From contig WPIO01000003.1 of the NCBI GenBank assembly GCA_009760855.2, positions 11,115,001 to 11,179,000 on the forward strand: a DNA stretch of 64,000 nucleotides, read 5' to 3'. This DNA is from Cristatella mucedo (taxonomy: Eukaryota; Bryozoa; Phylactolaemata; Cristatellidae). Under the pieces are notes generated by a model. That model had not been told where the DNA came from. It was given only the letters and a program-made list of their open reading frames with translations, and made no database searches. The translations under genes were made by a program, and so were the position numbers. Positions 10,777 through 21,879 of the stretch are shown here, piece after piece; positions within the stretch are counted from its first letter, which is position 1; each line of letters begins with the position of its first letter.

Positions 10777-11636
10777 GTGTGAAATCTTAGGTGTCATGTT
10801 CCAAAGTGACCTCTCGTTAGGCGACCACATCAGCTCCACAGTCAAATCCGCCTATTTTCAGCTTCATAACATGGCTAACATTCGGGATTGTTCAGACAGG
10901 GATACTACATATAAGTTGGTCCATGCATTCGTGACATCTCTCTCGACTTCTGCAACTCACTGCTTACTGGCCTACCAGCATGTGCGATCAGGCGATTGCA
11001 GCTGGTGCAAAACTCTGCAGCTAGGCTTGTCTGTCGTGAGCGTCGCAGTTGCCACATTACTCCACTTCTCGCCGACCTGCACTGGTTACCAGTCAAGCAA
11101 CGGATTGACTTCAAGGTTTTGTCGCTCACTTTTAGGTCTCTTCATTCTATGGCTCCAGCCTATCTTTCAGATATACTACCCCATCAGGCAAAGCATCGTA
11201 CCACTCGCTTTTCTGAATCCAACAGTCTAGAAATACCTCGTACAAACCTTAAATCCTTTGGAGACCGTGCATTTAGCTCGTATGCTCCCACAGCCTGGAA
11301 CTCCCTCCCGACCTGCATCAGAACATCCCCTGACCTGACCACATTTAAAAGAAACTTAAAAACATACCTATTTAGGACAGCATTTAGTGGGTCCTTGTGA
11401 TTCGTCCTCGATGTGCTTATGCGTGCTGACACTGTTCATGCTGCCACTAACCACATTTGCATGCTGACCCAGTGCATGTAACCCCTAACCATGTTATTCA
11501 TTTTGTTTGTTTTTCAGGCATGATTTTACTTACTATTCTGTTGCGTATCACTTTGCAGCAAATGTAAAGCGCCTAGAAAGAGATTAAGTTCTCTGAGGGC
11601 GCTTTATCAAGTGCAATATTATTATTATTATTATTA
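10777..11636 (+). mobile_element. LINE 3' fragment
   Basis: Starts inside the ORF at the segment encoding G-V-M-F-Q-S-D-L-S-L and runs through KSAYFQLHNMANIRDCSDRD and the thumb-like R-L-V-C-R-E-R-R-S-C-H-I-T-P region. The ORF ends TAFSGSL near 11400, followed by the 3' UTR, the hairpin and (ATT)n. It carries at least one frameshift near 10945. No RT catalytic residues are retained. Confidence 0.85.
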
Positions 11637-11945
11637 AGCGCCTGAGTGCACAGTCAGGTAGACCAGCAAGCAGTGAGTTACAGAAGTCAAGACGGGATGT
11701 CACAAATGCATGGACCAACTTATATGTAGTATCCCTGTCTGAACAATCCCGAATGTTAGCCATGTTATGTAGCTGAAAGTAGGCAGACTTGATTGTGGTG
11801 CTGATGTGGTCGCCTAACGAGAGGTCACTTTGGAACATGACACCTAAGATTTCACACATAATTATATATATCTATATAAATTATATTTTAAATACTTAAA
11901 AAAATTATTGCATCCTAGCCGGAGGAGCCCTGACCTGCCCTGCCA
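11637..11945 (-). mobile_element. Inverted LINE fragment
   Basis: Reverse-complement counterpart of 10692-10990, including the same AT-rich junction (aagtatttaaaatataattt) and the flanking non-LINE block containing ctccggctaggatgcaataa. It forms the right arm of an inverted repeat around the 10.78-11.63 kb copy. Confidence 0.85.
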
Positions 11946-11950
11946 TTTCT

Positions 11951-12022
11951 CGGGTAATAGCCGTATGGTTCCTGTTTCTGAGCCTTTCGGTTCAGAAACA
12001 GGAACCATACGGCTATTACCCG
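11951..12022. repeat. Perfect palindrome, 31 bp arms
   Basis: The arms 11951-11981 (starting cgggtaatagccgtatggtt) and 11992-12022 are exact reverse complements around the 10 nt loop gcctttcggt. It could be two abutting transposon termini or a hairpin element. The family is not recognised. Confidence 0.9.
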
Positions 12023-13585
12023 AAAATGGCGTCCGAGACGCACAGCCGTCACAATGCCGTACGTTCCTAGCGCGAAATACCTAGGTCCGCCAGGCAGGAT
12101 TCATTATTTACATATATTAATTTGACCTTGTGAAATTACAGAGATAAATTCCATTAAATAATGGAGACTATGCAAGGTAAGTCAATAAGGACAATACCGT
12201 GTGCCAGTGGGCGACAGCCTCGGGCAGGGGATCGGCAAACTTTTCGGACTACTAGGTTATTTCAGGAGGTCAAGAAGGCTCACTAGGCCAGAGTGGGCGT
12301 CGCCAGGCTAAGAAAAAAAAGCAGTGGCGACAGGCGCGCAGACGCGCGGCAGTTATAGGGGTGGACATTTACATCCCTCCGTGGTCACGTGCTTCTTTTT
12401 CGTACGAGCGCCTGGCACCAGTTCTTAAAATAATAACGGCTGCAGCTTAAGCCGCAACCAACAGTAATGAAGGAACAAAACCGCGACAATTCGATTACAT
12501 CGAATCCAACAGCAAATAACTAGTGGGGTGTTAGCCCGGAGTGGAGTACTAGCTAGGTCGTATCTGGCCTAAAGGCCGGAGTTTGCAGATCTCTGGCCAA
12601 GGCAGCAAGAAGACCGCACGCACGCATATATTGCTGCTACGGCGGTGCCATCCAATAGCAGCGAGGATGCTCTGATTGCGGCGGCCCGGAACAAGACCGA
12701 TAAATATGCAGCCATTGCCCGGTCTTTCGCGACCGCTTGCTACCGGTCGGCAGTGAGTGAGGCCCTCCGTGGTTGGAGCTCTAGGCAGCTGGTGGCCAAA
12801 CAATGAAGCTTGCCTCGCCAAACTCAGCATCCCACGCGTGGAAGGGACGGCTTTAAGGCGGCACTACGTTTCCGACGCCATTACCGCCAGGTGGTCCCTG
12901 TTTCTGAACCGGGAGGCCCGGGTAGCACGCTCGACCCCGGCAGGACAGTGCACCGCCGGCTAATGTATTTATACTAGTTAAACATATTATTCTCGATAAT
13001 ATATCTATACAAAAAGCAGACCTAAAAGTGCTGCCCTCAGAAAGAGCCACATGCCAGGTCAAACACGAGGTCAACCTCAAGATTGCCCCTCGTCCGGCTT
13101 CGAGTTCTCAAAATTCCACCGTAGCAGCTGAAACTTACGAGCCAAATTACACGTGTAATTAATTGCATGTCATATCAGGATTTCTGCGAGCGTGCTGTGG
13201 GCTGGGTTGGGAGGTCTTGCAAAGAGTACGGGAAATAGGCTAGTTTGTTAGCTACAAATGTATCGTCTGCCCCGTACAGGTTGCCGGACGTTTGTCGTAG
13301 CGGACATTTGCCGTAAGTATGCCAGGAGTGCTCGTTAGCTTCGGTTCCTGCTGCGGGTTGAACCGCAGTTATTACAGATAGTATTAGCAACAGCTTATCA
13401 ACCGCGTGACTCGCTGCACGCATTCTAGTTAGAAACCGGCCCTCCGAAAGAGCTAACTTCCGGTGTCCGACCGGTGCTGACAGAATTCGTTAAAACGTCA
13501 CAAGATTAAATCTTTAATCGCTAGGTTAGTAGAGATAGTGGTGCATTGGTGTAATGCGTATGCTCCTAAAGCCAGGAAATCACTT
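12023..13585. other. Unassigned part of intron a5-a6
   Basis: No exon compatible with gene A was found. A minus ORF at 13175-13423 starts with a hydrophobic, signal-like stretch but has no support from splice sites or homology. GC-rich sequence at 12.7-12.96 kb may be transposon-derived. Confidence 0.4.
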
Positions 13586-13587
13586 CC

Positions 13588-15368
13588 GACTTGCGGCACG
13601 ACATCCCCTAACTTGACGACATTTAAAAAGAAACTGTCCTGCTCCTACGTTGCATTGATCTGCTGCTGCCATGCATAACTAACATAATTAATACGTCACT
13701 AGCCTCAGGTCATGTCCCAGCACCTTTCAAAAAAGCTGTAGTCAGGCCACTTCTCAAGAAAGCTACACTAGACCAAGAGAACTTGAGCAACTACCGCCCA
13801 GTCTCCCTTCTACCATTCCTATCAAAGACACTGGAACGGGTCGTGGCAGACCAGCTGAACTCATATATCGCAACCTCACACCTTGCTAGTAAGTTCAAGT
13901 CTGGCTTTAGAGCTAATCACTCCACAGAGTCAGCATTGCTTCGGGTATACAACGACCTACTTAGGAATGCAGACATGGGTAGAGTGTCTCTGCTTGTTTT
14001 GCTCGATCTTTCGGCAGCTTTTGACACCATCGATCACAAAATTCTTCTAGAGCGCCTCTCATCTCGCCTGGGCATCACTGGCACTGCTCTGCAGTGGTTC
14101 AGGTCCTATCTCAGTGGGAGACTCCAGAGTATTGACGTGAATGGACAAAGATCATGTGAAGTACCTCTGAAATATGGAGTACCTCAGGGCTCCGTGCAAG
14201 GTCCGGTTCTTTTCACGGTTTATACTCTGCCTCTTGCTGATGTGATTGCCAAGCACAATCTAGGCTTTCACTTCCATGCTGATGACACTCAGTTGTACCT
14301 TTGCTTTGATCCCTCCCAGCCTTCGAGCACCTCAAATTCTCTCAACTCACTTGCTGCATGAATTGATGACATCCGCACATGGATGGCAGCAAATTTTCTA
14401 AAACTAAACGATGATAAAACTAACTTACTAGTTATGGGCAAACCCAGTGTGATTCAGAGATTGGAAAGACTGACTCTCAAAATTGGCTCTGCCAGCATAT
14501 CTCCTGTTGAATCAGCTCGAAATCTAGGTGTCATATTCCAAAGCGACCTCTCGTTAGACGACCATATCAGCTCCACAGTCAAATCCGCCTATTTTCAGCT
14601 TCATAACATTGCTAAAATTCGGGCTTGTTTAGATAAGGATACCACGTCCAAGTTGGTCCATGCATTCGTGACATCCCGTCTCGACTTCTGCAACTCACTG
14701 CTTACTGGCCTACCAGCATGTGCGATCAGGCGATTGCAGCTGGAGCAAAACTCGGCAGCTAGACTTGTCTGCCGTGAGCGTGGCAGTTGCCACATTACTC
14801 CACTTCTCGCCGACCTGTACTGGCTACCAGTCAAGCAACGGATTGACTTCAAGGTTTTGTCGCTCACTTTTAGGTCCCTTCATTCTATGGCTCCAGCCTA
14901 TCTCTCAGATGTACTCCCCCATCAGGCCAAGCATCGTACCACCGCTTTTCGGAATCCAACAGTCTAGAAATACCTCATACAAACCTTAAATCCTTTGGAG
15001 ACCGTGCATTTAGTTCGTATGCTCCCAAAGCCTGGAACTCCCTCCCGACCTGCGTCAGAACATCCCGTGACCTGACCACATTTAAATAGAACCTAAAAAC
15101 ACACCTATTTAGGACAGCATTTAGCGGGTCCCTGTGATTCGTTCTTGATGTGCTTATGCGTGCTGACACTGTGCATGCTGCCACTAACCACATATGCATG
15201 CTGACCCTGTGCATGTCACCCCTAACCATATTATTCATTTTGTTTGTTTTTCAAACATGATTTTACTTACCATTCAATTGCATTTCACTTTGCAGCAAAT
15301 GTAAAGCGCCTAGAGAGAGATTAAGTTCTCTGAGGGCGCTTTATCAAGTGAATTATTATTATTATTGT
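13588..15368 (+). mobile_element. LINE, L2/CR1-like, 5'-truncated with reverse transcriptase
   Basis: The ORF from about 13690 encodes RT palm motifs in order: [10 protein letters not shown], a [11 protein letters not shown] block, G-V-P-Q-G-S, and the catalytic box at about 14275-14286. That box reads HADD rather than YADD (TAT to CAT). A TGA stop at 14359 and a 1-nt deletion near 14940 break the frame, so the copy is dead. After the ORF come the 3' UTR, the agcgcc hairpin and an (ATT)n end, as in L2/CR1-type elements. The endonuclease domain is missing. A separate LINE scrap lies at 13588-13640. Confidence 0.9.
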
Positions 15369-15389
15369 TAGACTATAAACGCATCTAAA

Positions 15390-15835
15390 TGTCACAGCAT
15401 TTAGTGAGTCCACGAGATTCGTATTTTACGTGCTTATCCGTACTGAAAAAATACTAGCTCATTTAAAAGCTCCTTTTGTATAGTGACAGAAGAGCCTTAA
15501 CGGCTATCACCACCGCTGGCAGCGGCAATAAAGGATCGCCCACCGCAGGATTCGAACACACAGTCCCGAGGTCGTGGGTTCGATTTCGTGAAAAGCAGCC
15601 GCCTTACCTGGTGTGCCATCGCTGCTCATCAACACTGTGCATGCTGCCACTAACCACGTTTGCATGCTGACTCCGTTCTTGTCACCCCTAACCATGATAT
15701 GCTTATTGTCATTGAGCATGCTACCCCTAACCATTCGTTCATGCTCCCTTTGCAGCAAAGATAAAGTGCCTAGAAAGAGATTGAGTTCTCCGAGGGCGCT
15801 ATGTCAAATTTAATATTATTACTATAATTATAATT
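15390..15835 (+). mobile_element. LINE 3' UTR fragment split by a SINE-B
   Basis: LINE 3' UTR sequence resumes on both sides of the SINE-B at 15470-15632 and ends with the hairpin and an AT-rich tail. The order shows that the SINE inserted into an older LINE copy. Confidence 0.7.
15470..15632 (-). repeat. SINE-B copy inserted in a LINE
   Basis: On the minus strand: a tRNA-like head with cacaccaggtaaggcggctg, two B-box-like segments (one is tgcggtgggcgatcctttat-linked), and the family's 3' body ccgctgccagcggtggtgat...aaggctcttctgtcactat. The middle appears duplicated. Confidence 0.6.
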
Positions 15836-17028
15836 TCAAGTTTTCTGCTGTAAGACGGCAGCTGCAGGTCTCATTCTTGCGAGAAGTATACTCTGCAGAT
15901 GCCTAAACAACCGAAACTCAACGTGGCATCCTCGTTCTGCCTCAGGTCGCGGGTGCGAGTTGAGCGAATAAGCTACGAGGGCTTCGGTGCCGCCGCAGCG
16001 TCAGAGCTGCTGCTGCTGCTGCACATACTCTAGGTCTGGCCGCGAGCCGACCGACACTGACGACTGCTAACGGACAGTGCCGCGGCGGCGCCCCTTCCTT
16101 TCATCCTGGCTCGTAGCTTCCGCTGAGAGGCTTCGTCGCTGAGCAACACACCCGAGAGGGCTCGCGGGCAGCTGCACAACGACAGCGTAGGCGGCTGTAA
16201 ACGAGGAACGCCCGGGGCAATATCCAATGAACACTGAAGCTATTGTGAGAGCACGAGCGAGCGGTCGCTAGGTGCTCACTGTTTGGCTCTGTTGTGACGC
16301 CTTGTTGCCGCTCGAAGGGCAACTGTTAGCTTAACCTCATATCTCGTCGGGCGTCGTTGAATAGCAGCGGCGGCGCGGCTTCTAGAGTGGCGGCGGCGGC
16401 GCGGGAAAGAAAGGAAAAGTAGGTCCCGGTTCGTGGACAGCGAGCGAACCGCAGGCGCCGAAATCGTAGGCTCATTTTTTCAAGATGCGGACGCATGCGA
16501 TTTCCGTTCGATCGATCGTTTGAGTTCAAGCGCCTGCAGCGGGGCATATGCAGACAGGCGTGATGATCGGAGGGGGGGGGGGTTTATGCAGGTGCTCCGG
16601 CCAGGAGCTGAACTCTTATCTCTGAGCTTAGCTTTTCAATTGCCCCTTACGATATGCTCTAGCTACAGTGCACGATCACTCTCTTGTCCTCGGCTTTCAA
16701 ATTTGTGGTGCTGGATCATTTCACACTGTCACTGCTAATTCAACTATCTTTACAGAGCCCGAAAGTCTTTTTGGGGGGGGGGGAATTAAGAGCATAACAA
16801 TGGTTTCTCCCTAGAAATGCACGAACCTGTCACTTTTTTGTTTCCTAAATCAATGCTTTGACCAGGACCTACGGAAGCTGAATGATCCGGTACCATTAAT
16901 TATACGTAGAAATATGGGAAAAGCAGCACTCTCGAGTTGGAAAATTGTAGGATTCAAACAGCAAGGGTGAAGCTCCTATAAACAAATAAATAGACGGATT
17001 CTGACTTGTGCAAATGGAGTTAGCGTAC
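15836..17028. other. Intron sequence with G-runs
   Basis: GC-rich at 16.0-16.5 kb with a CTG run at 16010, and poly-G runs at 16569-16581 and 16774-16783. No gene, tRNA or transposon was recognised. Confidence 0.5.
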
Positions 17029-17178
17029 CTCTGCATTTTCTCTTTCTTCATCCAAGATTTTAGCCTCTTCAGCAATATGACTCTCGAAATCTTTGGCAAA
17101 AGCCTTGGCAGAGGTTTCATCTATTTTTTTCTCGCTGACAATATCTTTCAATAACTTTCTTAGGACAAAACCCATAGC
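17029..17178 (-). CDS. Gene A exon a5: amphipathic helical segment
   Basis: Acceptor gtattacttgcag, donor GAG|GTACGC; exactly 50 codons, phase 0 at both ends. It begins AMGFVLRKLLKDIVSEKK and ends LDEERENAE, with a hydrophobic residue at most first and fourth heptad positions. The 8.6 kb intron that follows is the largest of the gene and holds the LINE-rich region at 9.7-15.8 kb. Confidence 0.8.
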
Positions 17179-17263
17179 CTGCAAGTAATACACAAACAGC
17201 GCCTTGAGACGAGTGAACTCCGATGCAAGAAAGACACGATAACACGAAGGCTTCGTAGCCTAC

Positions 17264-17348
17264 TTTAGTTTTGTCGCCGACCAAGGATTTCTCCATTGAA
17301 GATACGTCTGCCATATCTTGTGACGTTATTACCAGCAGAGAAGCCTCC
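17264..17348 (-). CDS. Gene A exon a4: short charged segment
   Basis: The acceptor is accacttacag, followed by 1 nt that completes a Glu codon with exon a3 and then 28 codons (EASLLVITSQDMADV and onward to GDKTK). The donor AAA|GTAGGC is weaker than its neighbours. Another acceptor at 17317 would give a shorter exon in the same frame but would not fit the phase of exon a3. Only 85 bp separate it from exon a5. Confidence 0.6.
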
Positions 17349-17454
17349 CTGTAAGTGGTAGTGGTATAGGTTTAGCGAATGCCACAACCGACAGAAGAGA
17401 CAAGGGTTCGTCCAAATATGGCCACACATGCATAGTGGTCTCAGCGGTTCTCCT

Positions 17455-17620
17455 AGCTTGATACTGTATTTAAACGCATCTCCATCTGTAACTCCTCAAA
17501 TCACAAAGGACTACGTGGCTGCTACAGTGGAGAGATTTTATGTGGCCCTCAAAGCGGCTATCGGTGCGCCTAGTCCTAAAGCGGTTTCGGTACGAATAGC
17601 GTAGCCAACGGTTCACATCT
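17455..17620 (-). repeat. Unclassified repeat C, inverted short copy
   Basis: Contains gcatctccatctgtaactcc and, about 100 bp on, cggtttcggtacgaatagcg. Both blocks occur in the same order at 35.74-35.88 kb and reverse-complemented at 24.5-24.66 kb. Confidence 0.5.
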
Positions 17621-17931
17621 CAGGCACAAAGAGAAACCGAGAAGAAAGTGAGACGGTAGCTGAGTCAAGGGGGCAGTCAAGGAAGCAATTATAATGAAAG
17701 TAAATTACACAGCCGGTGATTGTCTTTTAAGCTGTGTATTGGGACAGATGATTTATTATCCACTGAGAACTTGAGTGCATGAGGGTGCTGAAGCCGGAGC
17801 AGCAGTTCTGCTAGGTATGAAGAAGCCAAGCCATGTAGGTCTGAGTAAGAAATTCGCTCTCTATCCGCTGATCAACAAAGATAAAAGTTGTGAGGGCAGA
17901 TTTGCACAAATCATGTCATCCTGAAGCAGAA

Positions 17932-18092
17932 GGTCGAAGTCCAGAGGTAAGGTGCTTGCATTTCACGACTCAGGTCGTGGGCTTGTGTTCTGCAGCACAG
18001 GCAATCCTTTATTTCCTTCTGCAAGCGGGTATATAGCCGCTGAGGCTCTTTTGCTACTATAGAAACGAGGCTGTTCAAACAGCTAATCTTTA
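17932..18092 (+). repeat. SINE-B copy
   Basis: Head gtccagaggtaaggtgcttg, a B-box region around aggtcgtgggcttgtgttct, and a 3' body with gcaagcgggtatatagccgc and aacgaggctgttcaaacagc. It is diverged from the 35.0 and 43.0 kb copies. Confidence 0.55.
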
Positions 18093-18534
18093 AAAGAGCT
18101 ATTCATGTTGATCGCAGAAGGCGGCGACCTTTAGAATATCGTCAAAATTTGAACATAAATCTAGAAAGCGAAATTATGCAAGAAAATTAGCATTCTTACA
18201 TCTGTTTAGTTAATTCAGAGCTACATTTCTGACTTGCTAAACGGAGCTTCCTCTTGTCTAATCAATGGCGAATTGCATTGGCCGTAAAGAAAGACATGAC
18301 TAACCAGAAATTAAACAAGTTATTGACGTACGAAATGGCTCTTTTTTATTCTACAAATAAATTTTGCTTTTACGATAATACATTGCTTTTGTTTTTCGTA
18401 CTTTTTGACATTTCATGGCCTGCATATTTTCGCTTGGCCAGTATTGATTCTCTCTTATCAGATCTGATGATTTACGCTTTTTCGCTACTTTCGGTCGAGC
18501 AATATTTATTACATATAGGTTTGAATATGTATAT

Positions 18535-18538
<4 letters not shown>

Positions 18539-18579
<41 letters not shown>

Positions 18580-18580
18580 C
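18539..18580. repeat. (AT)n then (GT)n microsatellite
   Basis: About 30 bp of alternating AT followed by a short GT run. The overlapping ORFs are artefacts. Confidence 0.95.
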
Positions 18581-18955
18581 ATGTATAAATACATTTTACA
18601 CGGTGCGTATATATTGATAATAGGCACAGGCTTCCAATGAAATACTATAGCTGAATTTCGAACAAAAAAGAGAAATTTTGACAGCCCATGGTGCACTATA
18701 ATCGCAACAAAAACCTAGCTGTCTGATACGGCCAAAACTATTTTTAAGCAGCGGTGGTTGTCAGAATTTTTAATAGTGACATGCCTTTCTACCACATCAA
18801 TCGGGCACGAGGGTAACAAGCCTAATTGTGCCTCTTGCGACTGGTCGGTTAAGGATTAGTGTGCTCTGCTTCCATGGTCACCAGCCAATTATTGCACCGT
18901 GTAATATGCAATTGGTGAGCGCCAGCGGTCCTAGTTTGAGTTTTGGATTAGAGTA

Positions 18956-19212
<257 letters not shown>

Positions 19213-19579
19213 AGAGAGGGACCGATAAAGAGACTGCTTAAAGGTTTTGGGAGTGCCAGATTGACTTTAGAATTTCCGATGAAGGTGCTTGCAAATTAGT
19301 TTTTCAGCTTGTATTTCTGCGGTCTGCCATGCTGATATATTAAGGTTTTTGAAAGTGGCACTGTGATCGAGTGAGTTTTGAAGAGTTTGAACTATGAAGC
19401 CCTGAACTCGAATCTTGGCAGAAGAATATGTTACCACAAGCCAGGAACTGCACTATGGCCAAATAACAGGCATCGGACAAAACTTCGGCCTGCCGAAAAC
19501 CCCAGAAAGATGGCATCCAAACATAGTAATTGCCATAGCAAGTAATAATAAACAGACTGCTGCAGATAACTAGCCTTAC

Positions 19580-19728
19580 TCTGTCTGCTTTAGCAAGGCG
19601 TCAGCCATACTATCTGGCTGCGCCTCCGTAGATTGCTTAGGACCATTTTCGCTGCCAATTTCTTTTGACGAATCTCCTGTTTTCCTCTTCGTAGCTTGAG
19701 GGGCGTCGGTCTTCCATTGTACCATGCT
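19580..19728 (-). CDS. Gene A exon a3: charged, Ser/Thr/Lys-rich linker
   Basis: Acceptor ccgtacttacag, donor AGA|GTAAGG. It starts in phase 0, encodes 49 codons (from SMVQWKTDAPQ to MADALLKQT) and ends with 2 nt of the next codon. The phase fits exon a2 before it and the single-nucleotide start of exon a4 after it; the other frames contain stops or break the phase. It is polar and probably unstructured, unlike the helical exons around it. A hAT transposon begins only 18 bp upstream of its acceptor. Confidence 0.7.
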
Positions 19729-19746
19729 CTGTAAGTACGGATAATT

Positions 19747-21650
19747 CAGAGGCGTAGCAAGGGGTAGGCGGCGGGGGGGGGGACAGATGTTTCCCGGCGC
19801 CAAGGCTAAAGGGGCGCCAAAAGCAAAATAGATTGTGCATGTTTTTGTTTTAAAATTTTCACGTGAGAATACCAATCTTGATTTAAAGCAAATCCTTATT
19901 TCAATGGACTTGACTATTGCTGGTGGAGCTAGTTAAGCATGTTTACAGACTCAGACAAAGCTGTAGCTGGGTGCTCTGGCGGCACGCACGCGACGAAACG
20001 GAAATACCGAGGGGACTTTAACCTCCGCGTATTCGGCTGGCGCTTCGGCAGCGAAACAAGCACACTGCCAATCACTCCTCCGTCCGAGTTCCAACTGCCC
20101 TTCCCGTCCTCTCGCCCCATCCTGCCTGCCGCAGGCGGTCTGTATGGCTAAGGTCGAGTCCGGCCTGCTACGTTGCGTCAAGAGCGAGCCAGCGTGCATT
20201 GGCTGTGCACCGACAAACTATTAGACCACACAAGCTAGGCTTAAGTGGCTGCGCTATTAAAACGCAGTAATCATGTCTGGCCACTTGTCAGATGTCCAAA
20301 ACAGAACACTCTCCAGAAATTAGCAGAGAATTTTTGTAAACTGTGATAACCGCAGTTGAACCTATCAGGAGTTCATGCTGCAAGTCAAGATTCTGTGTCA
20401 TCACCTTTTTTGGAGCAATAGAGAACGCATAATTATTCTTTTTAAGATCAAATATGAGGTGGGAATAACGGAAGAAAGTCTTAGCCATCACAAGGTGGAT
20501 TGCAAGAGTGGAGACCGAGAAAGCCATTAATGATAGACTGAACAGCATTGTAGGTCTTTTGGAGCTACCAATGAAGACACAAGTGGAACACTTGATACAA
20601 GAAGTGAAGCTGGCAGCCTCCTACATTATATCTTGAACTTTAACTTTTTGGCTCTGTCGCCATTTTGGTGCAGCATCTCAAGTAAGATTGGCCGCGTTGA
20701 GAAAATACTGCAGGATCCAAAAATGAACTTCAAAGACGCCCCTTGTGACCTCCACTCTCTTGAGATTGAGTTGCCAAGATTTCGAGAAGACCTGTGCCAG
20801 GAATCACTATTAGATGTTAAAAGGAGATGTGAATTGTAGGGAATTGCAGTTGAACGAAGAATCCGCCGAAGGATACAGATGCTTAGAGAACTCTCTCAAG
20901 ATGTTGTTCACACGGCGGAGGAGATTTCAAGAATCATGAAGGACAGCATGGACCATCTACAGCAGGAAACTACAACTAAGTATTTCCGGCTCACAGATCT
21001 TGATGCCAAATTTGGTTTTTGTTAAAAGTTGATAAAACTTTTGAAGACGTTTGACCAGACCAAAATCTGCAAGCAATGGCTAGATCTTGGAGGCTTCTTT
21101 GTTCAGATATTGATGGAACAGAGCTGTAGAACGAAATATGTGACTGTAAAATGCTTCTTGCCACACTTCATGTTGTGGAACTAAAGACACCACTGGAACT
21201 CATGTCTTTTATCATCAGCTATGGAGAAGACGTATTTCCTAATTTGAGAGTTGCCTTGCCAGTTCTTCTCAACGTAGCTGTATCAGTTGCCGCTACTTTA
21301 GCAACCTGAAGATAATCATGTCTTATCTGAGAGCATTAATGGGGTGAGATCGACTCTCCGATTTGGCCTTGTTAAGCGTGGATAAACAAACACTAGAATA
21401 TATCGACTTTCAAATTATAATAGGCCAGCTTGCCACGTTCAAGGCAAGAAAATTTACCAAAGTTAGAGCTGCATTAGCTACCTTTTACATTTAACACAGT
21501 TAATAAAAATTTCTTGACTCAATATGCCTTGCTAGCGTGTGTTTTTTGCATTTCTTCTGTGGTAGAACTATTTTGCAGCAATTTTTGACAATGGGAGGGG
21601 CACCATTTGTGGCTTTGTCCCCGGCGCCGAAAGGTCTCACTACGCCACTG
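19747..21650 (+). mobile_element. hAT-type DNA transposon, inactive
   Basis: The ends are inverted and hAT-like (CAGAGGCGTAGCAAGG on the left; the right end reads CAGTGGCGTAGTGAG on the minus strand), each followed by a related GGCGCC-containing subterminal block. Inside, plus-strand frames resemble hAT/ZMYM1-type transposases, for example LHSLEIELPRFREDL near 20755 and the C-terminal dimerisation-like segments around L-P-V-L-L-N-V-A-V-S-V and ATFKARKFTKVRAALATFYI near 21450. Frames are broken by several stops and shifts. Flanking 8-mers (ggataatt and gaaaataa) are only partly alike, so no clean target duplication is seen. It lies in the a2-a3 intron of gene A. Confidence 0.75.
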
Positions 21651-21701
21651 GAAAATAATTATTTTGTCGGCTGAATCTCAGCCGACAAAATAATTATTTT
21701 C
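21651..21701. repeat. Perfect palindrome at the hAT right end
   Basis: The 24 bp arms 21651-21674 and 21678-21701 are exact reverse complements with the loop atc. The left arm starts at the base after the transposon terminus. Confidence 0.95.
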
Positions 21702-21879
21702 AGCAGACATAAAGCATTCTTTCAGTGCTCCGAGTTCGGCGCCATTATTGTCCTGAAGGCGAAGTTACGACTCACGTCATATAGAGGATAGCTCCGGCGA
21801 ACACATTATGCTGCTAGTGGCCCGGCAGCCTCAACTCTGTTTGCCTGACCAACGAAAGTTTACCAGGCTTCCACAGGCG

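Noticed and set aside
12549-13423. Minus ORFs including one with a hydrophobic start at 13423
   Set aside because: No splice support, no recognisable family, and surrounded by transposon debris.
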